Notes: generated by a model not told the origin, from the sequence alone. A stretch of DNA of 64,000 nt from DATCJA01 sp963734635 (GCA_963734635.1 CAVTIA010000012.1:262641-326640), one strand, 5' to 3'; positions 40,487-49,566 are shown, counted from the first letter of the stretch. Translations and numbers: made by a program.

Positions 40487-41617
40487 ATGGCTCCACAATT
40501 CACCACGACGTTTACCGGGCTGCGTTTCGAGAACCCGTTCCTGCTCGCATCGGCGCCGCCGACCGAGTCGGACAGCAACATCATGCGCGCCTTCGATGCG
40601 GGATGGGGTGGCGTGGTCACCAAGACCATAGGTCTTCACCCGGTAGTAAACGTCGCGGGACCGAAGACGAAGTTCCTTCGCTCGAACCCGGAGTCCGGCA
40701 CCTTGTCGATGCAGAAACGCCAGGGCACCGCGCTACATTCCTCGTGGAACTGGGAGCTCATTTCCGACAAGCCGCTCGACTGGTGGGTGCCGCGAATCTC
40801 ACGCATCAAGCGGGCTCATCCGGAACGGATTCTGGTAGCGTCCATCATGGCCGGCTCCGGCACTGATGACGAATTGCGCAATTGGCAGACGCTTGCGAAG
40901 GCCTGCCAGGGCGAAGGCGCAGACGCCGTCGAGCTGAACCTCTCGTGTCCTCACATGGACCGCAAGGACATGGGTTCGAACATCGGCAAGGACCAGGGCC
41001 TCATCTCAATCGTGACGCAGGCAGTCGCCGAAGTAGCGAGCGTTCCCATCTGGGCCAAGCTCACTCCATCGACGACCGACATCGTCGTCGAAGCGGGCGG
41101 CGCGTTCCTGGGGGGAGCCGCCGCTGTGACTTCCTCGAACACGTTTCCATCGCTCCCCCTCATCGACCCTGACACGCTGGAGTTCGAGATGAATGTCGAC
41201 GGATTCGTCTCGAGCGGCGGTCTGGGAGGACCCGCAATCCTGCCGCAATCCATGGCAAAGATGGTCCAACTCACGCAGGCGTTCCCTGACAAGGCCTTTT
41301 CGGGAATTGGCGGCATCGCGGAGTTTGCGCACGCGCTCAACTACTTTCTCCTCGGGTGCGGCACCGTGCAGGTGTGCACGGCGGCGATGCTCGACCATGC
41401 AATAGGCCCGAACGTGATCAAATCGCTCATTGCAGGCATGGGCGACACGATGGAACGCCATGGATGGGCCAGCCTCGACGACTTCCGCGGTATTCGGCGC
41501 GACCGAGTCGTGCCCCACTCGCGAATTCGACGTCCCGACGCGAAGGCGTATCACGGTGGATACGAGGCAGAGGGGTACGCGGCCGAAGACGTACCAGCCG
41601 GCAAATCGGAGCACTGA
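40487..41617 (+). CDS. preA: Dihydropyrimidine dehydrogenase subunit PreA-like (dihydroorotate-dehydrogenase fold)
   Basis: 376 residues. FMN TIM-barrel; the ELNLSCPHM loop includes Cys154, the active-site Cys of dihydropyrimidine dehydrogenases, and GIGGIAEFAHALNYFLLGCG binds the FMN phosphate. It reduces uracil or thymine. E. coli PreA has a C-terminal 2[4Fe-4S] domain; this protein has none, and no PreT is in the window, so its electron donor is unclear. Followed by a possible terminator. Confidence 0.88.
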   Translation: MAPQFTTTFTGLRFENPFLLASAPPTESDSNIMRAFDAGWGGVVTKTIGLHPVVNVAGPKTKFLRSNPESGTLSMQKRQGTALHSSWNWELISDKPLDWWVPRISRIKRAHPERILVASIMAGSGTDDELRNWQTLAKACQGEGADAVELNLSCPHMDRKDMGSNIGKDQGLISIVTQAVAEVASVPIWAKLTPSTTDIVVEAGGAFLGGAAAVTSSNTFPSLPLIDPDTLEFEMNVDGFVSSGGLGGPAILPQSMAKMVQLTQAFPDKAFSGIGGIAEFAHALNYFLLGCGTVQVCTAAMLDHAIGPNVIKSLIAGMGDTMERHGWASLDDFRGIRRDRVVPHSRIRRPDAKAYHGGYEAEGYAAEDVPAGKSEH

Positions 41618-41641
41618 TCGGGCTCGTTCGGCGGCTTTTTT
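41596..41641 (+). terminator. Possible terminator between preA and the NCS1 gene
   Basis: AGCCG near 41596 and CGGCT at 41632-41636 can close an imperfect stem that ends in six Ts (41636-41641). It lies between converging genes. The stem has several mismatches. Confidence 0.35.
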
Positions 41642-41650
41642 CGCGTACTT

Positions 41651-43147
41651 TCAGCGTCCGGCGAGTTTTGCGGCCGCTGGCTCAATGGGATGTGCAAGCA
41701 CGGCCGTGTCCGACGGTCGAAGCGCGACATACACGACGGCCGAGGCGATGAAACCGACGAACCAGGCGTAGTCATACAGTGGGCGAAGGGTACCGATTAC
41801 CAGCCCGCTCCACGCCAATGCGCATCCGATGGCGGTGGCGACGATAGCCGGCCACTTCCATCCGCGATGCACGCCGTCGGCGAGATACAGATCCTCGAGA
41901 CGCAGCTCTTTCTTGCGGACAATCCAGTAGTCCGCAATCAGGACGCCGGCAATCGAACCAAGCCCGCCCGAGTAACCCAGCAGCCATGTGTAGATGTAGC
42001 CGGATGGGTCGGCGAGCAGCTTCCACGGCTGGATCGCGATGCCTAGAACGCCCGTGATCAGGCCGCCTGTCTTGAAGGTGATGAAACGCGGAAGGGCATT
42101 CGCGAAATCGTTGGCCGGCGAGACAACGTTGGCGGCGATGTTGACGGCCAGCGTGGCGACCACGGCCGTGAACATCGAGATGGCGACGACGAGGGGCGAC
42201 GAGAAACGGCCGACAAGCTGGACCGGATCCCAGATTGCCTCACCGTAGATGATTACGGTGGCGCTCGTGATGAGCACCCCCATCGCCGCAAACACTGACA
42301 TCGTCGTCGGCAGTGCAACGACCTGACCGATCATCTGCTCGCGCTGGCTGCGCCCGAATCGCGTGAAGTCGGGCATGTTGAGCGACAGCGTGGCCCAGTA
42401 GCCAATCATGGCGGTGAGCGATGGGAAGAAGATCGGCAAAAACTCACCGAGGGTGCGGAATTTGCCCGGCGCCTGCAGGAGCGGGCCGATTCCGTTGGCA
42501 CGTACCACGGCCCACCAGAGCAGCAAGGCGGTCATCACGAGCACGAACGGCGCCGCCCAGTTCTCCACCGCGCGCAACAGATCCATCCCGCGGTAGATGA
42601 TCCACACGTTCAAACCCCAGAAGAGTAGGAACGACAGCCACTCGGTTGTCGTGTGGCCGCCGAATCCGGACCCGAGCAGCGTCGGCCAGGACGGCATCAC
42701 AGTCCTGAGGAGGGTGTGCACCGCTTCCCCACCGATCCACGCCTGAATACCAAACCAGCCGCAGGCGACGAGCGCTCGCATCAGCGCCGGCACGTTCGAG
42801 CCGAGGGTGCCGTAGGCGGCACGGGCGAAGACCGGGAACGGAATGCCGTACTTGGTGCCGGGATGAGAGTTCAGCAGAATCGGGATCAAAACGATCGTAT
42901 TGCCCAGGAGGATCGTGAAGATCGCCTGCCGCCAGTTCATACCCGACGCCATCAGCCCCGAGGCGAGCATGTAGGTGGGGATGCAGTGCGCCATGCTGAT
43001 CCAGAGCGCGGCGTAGTTGTAGGTGGACCAGTTACGCTGCGAAATCGGCACCGGCGCGAGATCGCGGTTGTACAGCGTGCTGGCTTCGATCCGCCTCGTG
43101 TCGATCAGCTCAACGCGGCCGTCACGGAGCCGGCGCTCGTTCGTCAT
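41651..43147 (-). CDS. NCS1-family nucleobase:cation symporter
   Basis: 498 residues from ATG 43147 (MTNERRLRDGRVELIDTRRI); ten or more further residues upstream are possible. About 12 membrane helices. The NCS1 opening NRDLAPVPISQRNWSTYNYA and the PDFTRFGRS-type loop are seen. Relatives carry uracil, allantoin, hydantoin or cytosine. Together with preA and hydA, uptake of uracil or a hydantoin is the likely job. Confidence 0.88.
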   Translation of the reverse strand: MTNERRLRDGRVELIDTRRIEASTLYNRDLAPVPISQRNWSTYNYAALWISMAHCIPTYMLASGLMASGMNWRQAIFTILLGNTIVLIPILLNSHPGTKYGIPFPVFARAAYGTLGSNVPALMRALVACGWFGIQAWIGGEAVHTLLRTVMPSWPTLLGSGFGGHTTTEWLSFLLFWGLNVWIIYRGMDLLRAVENWAAPFVLVMTALLLWWAVVRANGIGPLLQAPGKFRTLGEFLPIFFPSLTAMIGYWATLSLNMPDFTRFGRSQREQMIGQVVALPTTMSVFAAMGVLITSATVIIYGEAIWDPVQLVGRFSSPLVVAISMFTAVVATLAVNIAANVVSPANDFANALPRFITFKTGGLITGVLGIAIQPWKLLADPSGYIYTWLLGYSGGLGSIAGVLIADYWIVRKKELRLEDLYLADGVHRGWKWPAIVATAIGCALAWSGLVIGTLRPLYDYAWFVGFIASAVVYVALRPSDTAVLAHPIEPAAAKLAGR

Positions 43148-43185
43148 CGGCGGATTATAACCAGGAGCAGTCGTCATTCCCTGGC

Positions 43186-43241
43186 GTGCGGAATTCGTGC
43201 GTAGTGCGGAATCCGTACGTAGTGTCCGGCTTCAGCCGGAC
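43186..43241. repeat. 18-bp direct repeat followed by the GTCCGGCT palindrome
   Basis: GTGCGGAATTCGTGCGTA is followed at once by GTGCGGAATCCGTACGTA, two units of 18 bp differing at two positions, then GTGTCCGG. The palindrome GTCCGGCT-TC-AGCCGGAC occupies 43224-43241. Its left flank GTACGTAGT is also present, inverted, at 46496-46504 next to the second copy. Confidence 0.8.
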
Positions 43242-43244
43242 CAT

Positions 43245-44099
43245 CTACGACGTACTGACAATCACAACAACCGCCGCGAGCGCACACGCGACGCCTATAC
43301 CCTGGCGGCGGCTCAAACGCTCACCCGCGACGACCCGAGCCAATACGACCGTGCTCGCCGGATACAGCGAGGCAAGCGTCACGACGACGCTGAGCGGACC
43401 GCCGCGGCTCGCGAGCAGATACAACGCGTTCGCCAGCATGTCGACCACGCCGCACGCGACCGCGATCTTCAACACTTTGCTATCGAGTCGCAATCTCCGG
43501 GACCCTGCTGCTGCGATAGCCCCAAAGATCACTATCGACAGTCCGCGCGATGCGAACAGCGGCCACAGACCCGCTGCAGCGCTCGTTCGGGCGAGAGCAA
43601 GAAAAAAAAGGCCGATCGCGACGCCTGACGTGAATGCGAGGCCGATTCCCGGCGGAATCACGCGGCGGGTCGAACCTGCACCAGCAGATTCGGGCGAGTC
43701 CTGCTGGCTGACCAGCACGATCGCGACGACCGCGAGCCCGATGCCGCCCTGTGTTATAGGCGGCAACCGCTCGCCTCTCAGTGCCTCCACCAGCACAGGG
43801 AGCATCACCGCACACACGGCCGTGGTCGGCGCAACGATCGACATCGTGCCGATGGCAAGCGCACGGTACAGCAGCGCGACACCGACGCTGCCTGCGAGAC
43901 CGGCGATGGCGCCCCAAACGAAATCCTGTCCCGATGGTGCGCCGGGCAGCACGAACAGCAGCAGCGCCAGCGGAACGAGGCCGGCTGCCTGCGATACGAG
44001 GACTATCGCTATCGTGCTCGCCCGCCGCGAGGCAAGACCGCCGAGAAAATCAGCGGCACCGTACAGCGCTGCCGACGCGAGCGCGAGGAAATAAGCCAC
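43245..44099 (-). CDS. EamA-family (DMT superfamily) transporter
   Basis: 284 residues, ten membrane helices in two EamA halves (ALYGAADFLGGLASRRASTI in the first, SGVAIGLFFLALARTSAAAG in the second). Such proteins export amino acids or metabolites or import small compounds. No substrate can be inferred. It starts 18 bases after the Nramp-like stop. Confidence 0.85.
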   Translation of the reverse strand: MAYFLALASAALYGAADFLGGLASRRASTIAIVLVSQAAGLVPLALLLFVLPGAPSGQDFVWGAIAGLAGSVGVALLYRALAIGTMSIVAPTTAVCAVMLPVLVEALRGERLPPITQGGIGLAVVAIVLVSQQDSPESAGAGSTRRVIPPGIGLAFTSGVAIGLFFLALARTSAAAGLWPLFASRGLSIVIFGAIAAAGSRRLRLDSKVLKIAVACGVVDMLANALYLLASRGGPLSVVVTLASLYPASTVVLARVVAGERLSRRQGIGVACALAAVVVIVSTS

Positions 44100-44117
44100 G
44101 ATCCGATGGCCGATCGA

Positions 44118-45635
44118 TCAGCCCAACAGCGCGCCGAACGATCGAACGACGAAGAAGCCCCAAAAGAGCGCCATCGCGACGAGCGCCACGCGACGCCACA
44201 TCGGCGGGCGCACGTGCTCCGGCAGAAGGCGTGTGTTGACGTAGAGCAGATGCACCGAGCCGATGACGAGAGTGAGACCTGCCATGTTGGCGCCAATCTG
44301 CAGCAGCAGGAACGGCTGGGCGAGCCTCAACGCCACGATGCCCCACAGCACGGCAATCGCAAGCACGCAGTAGTACACAGCCCTGACGTCGCCGCCGCGC
44401 CACCCGCGCAGCCGGCTGCTGCCCGTCCATAAAATGTCGGTAATGGCGCGAGTCATGCCTTCGAGCTGATCGAGCTGCGTTTTGAACAGGATCCAGGCGC
44501 CCAGAAATGCGATGACACCGCCGACGAGCGCGCCCGCCGTACCGCTGATGCCCTCCGCGAGGGCGGCGCTGATCCCGAGCCCCTGGATGTCGGTGCCGCG
44601 CGGTAGAAACGTCACGTAGATCATCGCGGGGAGAATCATGCCGAGAATCGCGCCGGTAAAGAACACGCCCCACTGATCCGCGCCCACGACGCGCCACCAG
44701 CCGCGCCAGCGCCGCATCCCTTCGGCATCGCCGTCGAACCTGAACCCGGTGTGCGCGAGCGCGACGTGCCGGCCTCCGACGGCGCCCGGAATGTAACCGG
44801 CACGCTCACCCATGCCGTAGCCGCGATCGCGCGCCCAGTTCGACAGCACGAGGTTGACGACGCCGCCCGCGCCTGAATACGCCACGAGCGCGCCCAGCAG
44901 AAAGAGATCCGTCCCGACGGGAAAGAAGTCGAATGTGCCTCGTGAATAGTCGAAGCCGCTCAGTCCCAGCGCCCCGGCAGCCCACGTCGGCGCCGGCACG
45001 TACAGCGCAGCGAGCACGAGAAAACTGCCGAGAATCGCAACCACGAGAATCCAGTTCAGCAGCTCCAGCGTCCGCTCGATGCGCCGGCCGACCGACAGGA
45101 TGGCAACGCACAGCAGGAATGTGCCGACGCCGATGAAGTAGATCAGATTCGCGTCGGGAGCAACGGCGAGCCGGCGGGTGAAAAGAAAGAAAATGGCGCC
45201 CGCCGCCGTGCCGGCCCAGGCGGGCCACCCGACTTGCAGGAAATACAGGACCACATACACCCACGCCCAGAAGGTAGACGAGGGACGCGTGCGCATGAAG
45301 CCGGTGAAGACGGGCTCTCCGGTGGCCAGCGTGTAGCGCATGACCTCGGTGTTGAAGATCGTCTGCAGCGTCACGGATATGCCAACGACCCACAGCAGCG
45401 ATAGGCCGTGGCGCACGAACGCCGCGGGGCCGAGCAGGAACTCGCCGCTCCCAATTGCGGCGCCGAGCACGATGACGCCGGGCCCCGTGACCTTGAGCCA
45501 CTCGAGACCGCGCGGCATCGGCGGAACGGGCAGTTCGGCGCGCGTCCACGGATCCAGGCCCGAACGCGCTTCGACGGCGGCAGATTCTCGGGTGTACGGG
45601 ATGGCCAAGAGCCACTCATCGTAAACGAAAGACAT
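44118..45635 (-). CDS. Nramp-related membrane transporter
   Basis: 505 residues from ATG 45635 (MSFVYDEWLLAIPYTRESAA). About 11-12 helices; the first contains GPGVIVLGAAIGSGEFLLGP, matching the Nramp opening but without the DPGN metal-binding motif, so divalent metal transport is doubtful. Similar Nramp-related proteins are annotated as such in Acidobacteria and Planctomycetes. Divergent from the DUF4159 gene. Confidence 0.78.
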   Translation of the reverse strand: MSFVYDEWLLAIPYTRESAAVEARSGLDPWTRAELPVPPMPRGLEWLKVTGPGVIVLGAAIGSGEFLLGPAAFVRHGLSLLWVVGISVTLQTIFNTEVMRYTLATGEPVFTGFMRTRPSSTFWAWVYVVLYFLQVGWPAWAGTAAGAIFFLFTRRLAVAPDANLIYFIGVGTFLLCVAILSVGRRIERTLELLNWILVVAILGSFLVLAALYVPAPTWAAGALGLSGFDYSRGTFDFFPVGTDLFLLGALVAYSGAGGVVNLVLSNWARDRGYGMGERAGYIPGAVGGRHVALAHTGFRFDGDAEGMRRWRGWWRVVGADQWGVFFTGAILGMILPAMIYVTFLPRGTDIQGLGISAALAEGISGTAGALVGGVIAFLGAWILFKTQLDQLEGMTRAITDILWTGSSRLRGWRGGDVRAVYYCVLAIAVLWGIVALRLAQPFLLLQIGANMAGLTLVIGSVHLLYVNTRLLPEHVRPPMWRRVALVAMALFWGFFVVRSFGALLG

Positions 45636-45665
45636 GGCTGCTGCCAGTAGCGGTAGACTGTTGCG

Positions 45666-46469
45666 ATGCTGCGAGTATGGGTCGCGGCCGTCCTGACGCT
45701 CGCCGCGGCCGCCGTGGCGGAGGCCCAGTTCGGCCGCGGGTTCTTCGGATCGCGAGTGGCCAGCGAAAAGGATTTCGACGGCCGCTTCCACTACTGCCGT
45801 CTTCTCTACCGTCCTGGCATGAACGGCTACGGCGGCAGCTGGAGGACCGACTATCCGAACGCTGACATCAACCTTTCCGTCCGCCTGTCGGAGCTCACCA
45901 AGATCTCTGTGAGCAAGAACGGCTCGGGATCACCAAATCACCTGCTCGTGCGGCCGAGCGGCGACGAGCTCTTCCAGTGCCCGCTGGTGATCATGTCTGC
46001 GCCGGGCAGCGCGATTATTGATGAGGCTGAGGCACAGCGCCTTCGGGAATACCTGCTCAAGGGCGGCATGCTGTGGACTGACGACTCGTGGGGCTCGTAC
46101 CAGTGGCAGCACTGGGTCGCTGAGCTGCGGAAGATCCTGCCGCCAGCCGAATACCCGATCTTCGACGTCCCGCTCGATCACGCGCTGTTCAAAACGCAGT
46201 TCGAGGTCACCGAGATTCCACAGATCCCGAACATCGGCTTTTTCCTGCGATCCGGCGGACGAACATCGGAACAGGGCGCGGACAGCGCAGTGCCGCAAGT
46301 CAAAGCCATTGCCGATCAAACCGGCCGGCTGATGGTGCTGATGACGCACAACACCGACATCGCCGACTCCTGGGAGCGTGAAGGCGAGGATGCGTCGTAC
46401 TTCTACGCCTTCAGCCCGCGCGGGTACGCCTTCGGCATCAACGCGGTCCTGTACGCGCTGACGCATTGA
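45666..46469 (+). CDS. DUF4159 domain protein, exported (second paralogue)
   Basis: 267 residues, signal peptide MLRVWVAAVLTLAAAAVAEA. Shares with the 17644-18474 protein the motifs WRTDYPNADINLSVRLSELT, YLLKGGMLWTDDSWG and MTHNTDIADSWEREGED, so both belong to one paralogous group. Function unknown. Transcribed away from the Nramp-like gene. Confidence 0.85.
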   Translation: MLRVWVAAVLTLAAAAVAEAQFGRGFFGSRVASEKDFDGRFHYCRLLYRPGMNGYGGSWRTDYPNADINLSVRLSELTKISVSKNGSGSPNHLLVRPSGDELFQCPLVIMSAPGSAIIDEAEAQRLREYLLKGGMLWTDDSWGSYQWQHWVAELRKILPPAEYPIFDVPLDHALFKTQFEVTEIPQIPNIGFFLRSGGRTSEQGADSAVPQVKAIADQTGRLMVLMTHNTDIADSWEREGEDASYFYAFSPRGYAFGINAVLYALTH

Positions 46470-46476
46470 TGTCGCA

Positions 46477-46504
46477 GGTCCGGCTAAAGCCGGACACTAC
46501 GTAC
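46477..46504. repeat. GTCCGGCT palindrome, second copy
   Basis: GTCCGGCT-AA-AGCCGGAC at 46478-46495 followed by ACTACGTAC. Read on the other strand it matches the 43213-43242 copy over 28 bases with one difference in the loop. Located eight bases after the DUF4159 stop. Confidence 0.85.
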
Positions 46505-46523
46505 ACACACCGCCAGGCCTCCT

Positions 46524-46543
46524 TTTGTCTCCGTGTCTGTGGC
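46524..46543. repeat. 8-bp repeat, copy 4 (short)
   Basis: TTTGTCTCCGTGTCTGTGGC, a degenerate copy of the TGTGTCTC repeat, downstream of the second palindrome. Confidence 0.5.
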
Positions 46544-46583
46544 ACGTAAGGGTGAGGCCCGGCGTCGCTGGCCCCGTGGGGGG

Positions 46584-47246
46584 CTACTTCCCCCTGCCCC
46601 TGCCGCGCTCGGGTGACGACACCGCGCCTGCGCCGCCGCCTGCCGTGGCTCGGCCGTCGGTCGCAAGATCCGCCTTCGAATCAGCTTCGGTCTTGTGCGG
46701 CGTGATCTTGTCGGGATCGACACGGACCATCAGATACGTGATGTGATCGTCGATTCTCGTGAACTGATGTCCCGTACCGGCGGGAATGACCACCGCGTCG
46801 CCAGCCTTGAGCTCGTACGTCATACCGTTGCGAATGGCCTTCGCGTTGTTGCCGGGCCCGTTCAGCAGCCTGACGGTGGTCTCATCGGCGGGTCTTCGTT
46901 CCATGCCAATGAGATCCGGACCCAACACCAGCGTCGCCGATCCGTCGATCACGTGATACACCTCGCTGACCAGGTCGTGTTCGGCCACATTGGCGTTCGG
47001 GTTGTTGATCTTGCCCCGATGAACGACCGCCACGCCGACGTTCGCCTTGCCGATATCCACCTGGCGGATCTGCTGATCGGTGAGCTGGTTTGAGATCGCG
47101 CGTTTCACGTAAGCCTGGATCTCGCTGTTCGGGATGTAGCTCCCCGGGCACATCTTGCACGTCGGCGTGTACTCTCGCTGCTGCGCGGAGAGCACGACGA
47201 CTGCCCCGAGAATCCCACCAGCAACGACGAGTGCTGCAGCCTTCAT
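46584..47246 (-). CDS. Cupin-domain protein, exported
   Basis: 220 residues from ATG 47246, which opens a signal peptide (MKAAALVVAGGILGAVVVLS). A CKMCP motif follows, then a cupin: VSEVYHVIDGSATLVLGPD and GDAVVIPAGTGHQFTRI hold the His/Glu metal ligands. The C-terminus is Ala/Gly/Arg-rich. Probably a periplasmic metal-binding protein; reaction unknown. Follows the MOSC gene by four bases. Confidence 0.8.
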   Translation of the reverse strand: MKAAALVVAGGILGAVVVLSAQQREYTPTCKMCPGSYIPNSEIQAYVKRAISNQLTDQQIRQVDIGKANVGVAVVHRGKINNPNANVAEHDLVSEVYHVIDGSATLVLGPDLIGMERRPADETTVRLLNGPGNNAKAIRNGMTYELKAGDAVVIPAGTGHQFTRIDDHITYLMVRVDPDKITPHKTEADSKADLATDGRATAGGGAGAVSSPERGRGRGK

Positions 47247-47250
47247 AGCG

Positions 47251-47700
47251 TTACTCCTTTGACTCTGCCCATTCCACGGGCGCTCCCACTTCAATCTCTC
47301 CATCGTCCAGTACTTCTGCGTATGCGCCGCCGCGCCATGGTCGCGTAAGTGCGTGACGAAGCCCGTCCTTCGCTTGGTCCATGTGCTCGCACGGCCTGGT
47401 CTCGCCGTTGATGCGCAGACGGCAGCCTCCCACCCGAAGAATCATGCCGCGACTGTCCGCAAGCGACAATCCACCGACCAGCAGGTTCGCTCGCCGCGCG
47501 GCCGGATCGACATAGTCACCCACGTCCTCCATGACGACGTCCCAGAGCTGGCGGTCGATCAGCGTGATCTGCCGCCTGCCACCCTGGTCGGCGTTGCCGA
47601 CGATACCGCGCCCGGCTCGAAACGTTGCGCGCTTCACCGGGTCCATCGGACCACGGTGGGCGCGCTTGATCCAGATTGCCTCGAGTCGACCTGTTGCCAT
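47251..47700 (-). CDS. MOSC-domain protein
   Basis: 149 residues from ATG 47700 (MATGRLEAIWIKRAHRGPMD). The MOSC fold is shown by IVGNADQGGRRQITLIDRQL, NLLVGGLSL and the Cys in GETRPCEHMDQAKDGL. MOSC domains handle molybdenum-cofactor-bound sulfur (MOSC, YiiM, mARC). The frame extends upstream without support. A molybdopterin sulfite-oxidase-like gene lies 3 kb away. Confidence 0.85.
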   Translation of the reverse strand: MATGRLEAIWIKRAHRGPMDPVKRATFRAGRGIVGNADQGGRRQITLIDRQLWDVVMEDVGDYVDPAARRANLLVGGLSLADSRGMILRVGGCRLRINGETRPCEHMDQAKDGLRHALTRPWRGGAYAEVLDDGEIEVGAPVEWAESKE

Positions 47701-47762
47701 CGTCTTTCGTGAAGGGACTCGGCGCTCGTCCAGCGTACGCACGCCAACACGCAACGGTGGTG

Positions 47763-48755
47763 TCAGAACGTCGCGATCGGATTGACGGGAGAGCCCGTGC
47801 CGCCACGAATCGGAAGGGGCGCCACCGTCAGCAGGAACTCCCATCGCTTCCGCGCCGCCGCCGCTTCGGCCAGCGCCTCGAGGTCGCAGTTGTCGAACAG
47901 ATGCACCCCGAGCGTTACCAGCGTAAAGTCGTGCACGGCTCCTCCTTCGCCCGCGACGTCGGATGGCGCCGTGCTCGGCGGGACGTCGCTCCCCAACAAC
48001 GCGACATCTCTCGCTTTCAGCCAGGGAAGTACCAATGCGCTTGGTCCCGGCCGCTGGCCCTCGCGACTGACGTCCCACGGCCCGACCGCCGCTCGCCGGG
48101 CCCATCGCCCCGTGCGGATGAACAAAGCATCTCCCGCAGACACTTTCACACCCGCCATCTTTTCAAAGGCTTCGATATCCTGCAGCGTGATGCGAGCATT
48201 CGGCTCGAGGTACGGCACACCCTTGAGCCGCGGAATGTCGATCAGGATGCCGCGCGTGAAGATCCCGTTTTTGAGATTGATGATCGAGTTCCGCGCATGG
48301 CCGCCTGCCTTCATCACCGCGGCAGGGTCTGGTTTGTAGCCGTTGTAGAAAACACCGTCGTAGTTGATGTGCGCCAGCGAGTCGAGATGGGTATGAGCGA
48401 CACCATGGAATGCAACGCCGAACCGGTCCGATCCAATCGCGAGCATCTGACGCTCATACGGCTGCGGATTATCCACAGCCTTCTCAGTGTCCACGTCTCG
48501 CGCCAGTGAGACGGAAAACCCTTCCTTCACAAGCGCGGCCGCCTGCCGTCGCTTCACCGGCGTGATCAGATTGACCGCACCGATCTGATCGTCTTTGCCC
48601 CAGCGCCCCCAGTTCGACAGGTCCGTCTTCCACCTGTCGTAATCGGCTTTGGTGACGGCCTGCGCTGCTCCACTGGATTGAGCGGAAGGCGCAGCCGTTG
48701 GCAACCCCGATATCGTCAACAACGCCGCAAGGGTTCCGAGAATGATGCGTCTCAT
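47763..48755 (-). CDS. Cyclase-family protein, exported
   Basis: 330 residues from ATG 48755, preceded by GGGAGGAG about six bases upstream. Signal peptide MRRIILGTLAALLTISGLPT. The family metal motif appears as HGVAHTHLDSLAHI, differing from the usual HxGTHxDxPxHF by Ala for Gly and Ser-Leu for the second part. Related proteins are annotated as cyclases or formamidases. Second such protein in the window, not closely similar to the one at 23524. Confidence 0.82.
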   Translation of the reverse strand: MRRIILGTLAALLTISGLPTAAPSAQSSGAAQAVTKADYDRWKTDLSNWGRWGKDDQIGAVNLITPVKRRQAAALVKEGFSVSLARDVDTEKAVDNPQPYERQMLAIGSDRFGVAFHGVAHTHLDSLAHINYDGVFYNGYKPDPAAVMKAGGHARNSIINLKNGIFTRGILIDIPRLKGVPYLEPNARITLQDIEAFEKMAGVKVSAGDALFIRTGRWARRAAVGPWDVSREGQRPGPSALVLPWLKARDVALLGSDVPPSTAPSDVAGEGGAVHDFTLVTLGVHLFDNCDLEALAEAAAARKRWEFLLTVAPLPIRGGTGSPVNPIATF

Positions 48756-48798
48756 CTTCTCCTCCCGCTCCAGAACGAGGCCTCTCTTGTTCCCAGTG

Positions 48799-49566
48799 TC
48801 ACCGTCCGGCAGCCCATCTGATCGCGCCCGAAAGCTGTTGCACGAATCGCTGGTCCGCCCAGGTCTCGGGAAAATGTCCGAGCGCATTGTAGTAGACGCG
48901 GCCCGCACCAAAGGAATGTGCCCATGCCAGCGGATAGTCGCCGATTGCGCCGACCGACGCTGCATCGAGCCGCAGCAACACCTGAACGCCCCCTCGCGGA
49001 TTTTGCTGGAACGTGTAGAACTCCTCGCGAATGGAAAACCTGCTGCCGAGACGAGATGTGGCAGGATGCGCCTGAGTCTCGACGACAACGTCCGCCTGCT
49101 GCGTCCAGGGGTGCTCCTTGAAGTAAGCGCCTATGAGCCGACCGTATTCAGGCCAGTCATAAAGGGTGTCCGTGGCGCTGTGGACTCCGATGAATCCGCG
49201 CCCTCCCGCGACGAAATTCACCAGCGCCGCCTGCTGCGCTGCCGTCAACGGCAGTTCGCCGCTCGTTAGCACAAACATCACGACGTCGTAAGAGGCGAGC
49301 GTCGGGTCCGCGAGCATCGAGAGATCCTCGGTAGCGGTGACCGTGAATTCACCGGTCGAGCCCGCGGCGCTGCGCATCGACTGAACGGCACTCGGTATGG
49401 AGTCGTGTCGGAACCCTGAGGTCGCAGTAATCATCAGCACGCGTACTCGTCCATCTGCCGGGAGCGCAGCCTGTCCGGTGGGCGCGACCGACGGCTGCGG
49501 CGATCCACAGGCGCAGACGAAAACGAGCAGTACAACCCAACGCATGAGCCCGACCCGTGATTTCAT
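48799..49566 (-). CDS. ThuA-domain lipoprotein
   Basis: 255 residues. Lipobox within FVCACG. ThuA fold: VLMITATSGFRHDSIPSAVQ, GRGFIGVHSATDTLYDWPEY and EEFYTFQQNPRG. ThuA proteins are linked to trehalose or other sugar use, with no settled activity. It starts upstream of the cyclase gene on the same strand, 43 bases apart. Confidence 0.88.
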   Translation of the reverse strand: MKSRVGLMRWVVLLVFVCACGSPQPSVAPTGQAALPADGRVRVLMITATSGFRHDSIPSAVQSMRSAAGSTGEFTVTATEDLSMLADPTLASYDVVMFVLTSGELPLTAAQQAALVNFVAGGRGFIGVHSATDTLYDWPEYGRLIGAYFKEHPWTQQADVVVETQAHPATSRLGSRFSIREEFYTFQQNPRGGVQVLLRLDAASVGAIGDYPLAWAHSFGAGRVYYNALGHFPETWADQRFVQQLSGAIRWAAGR

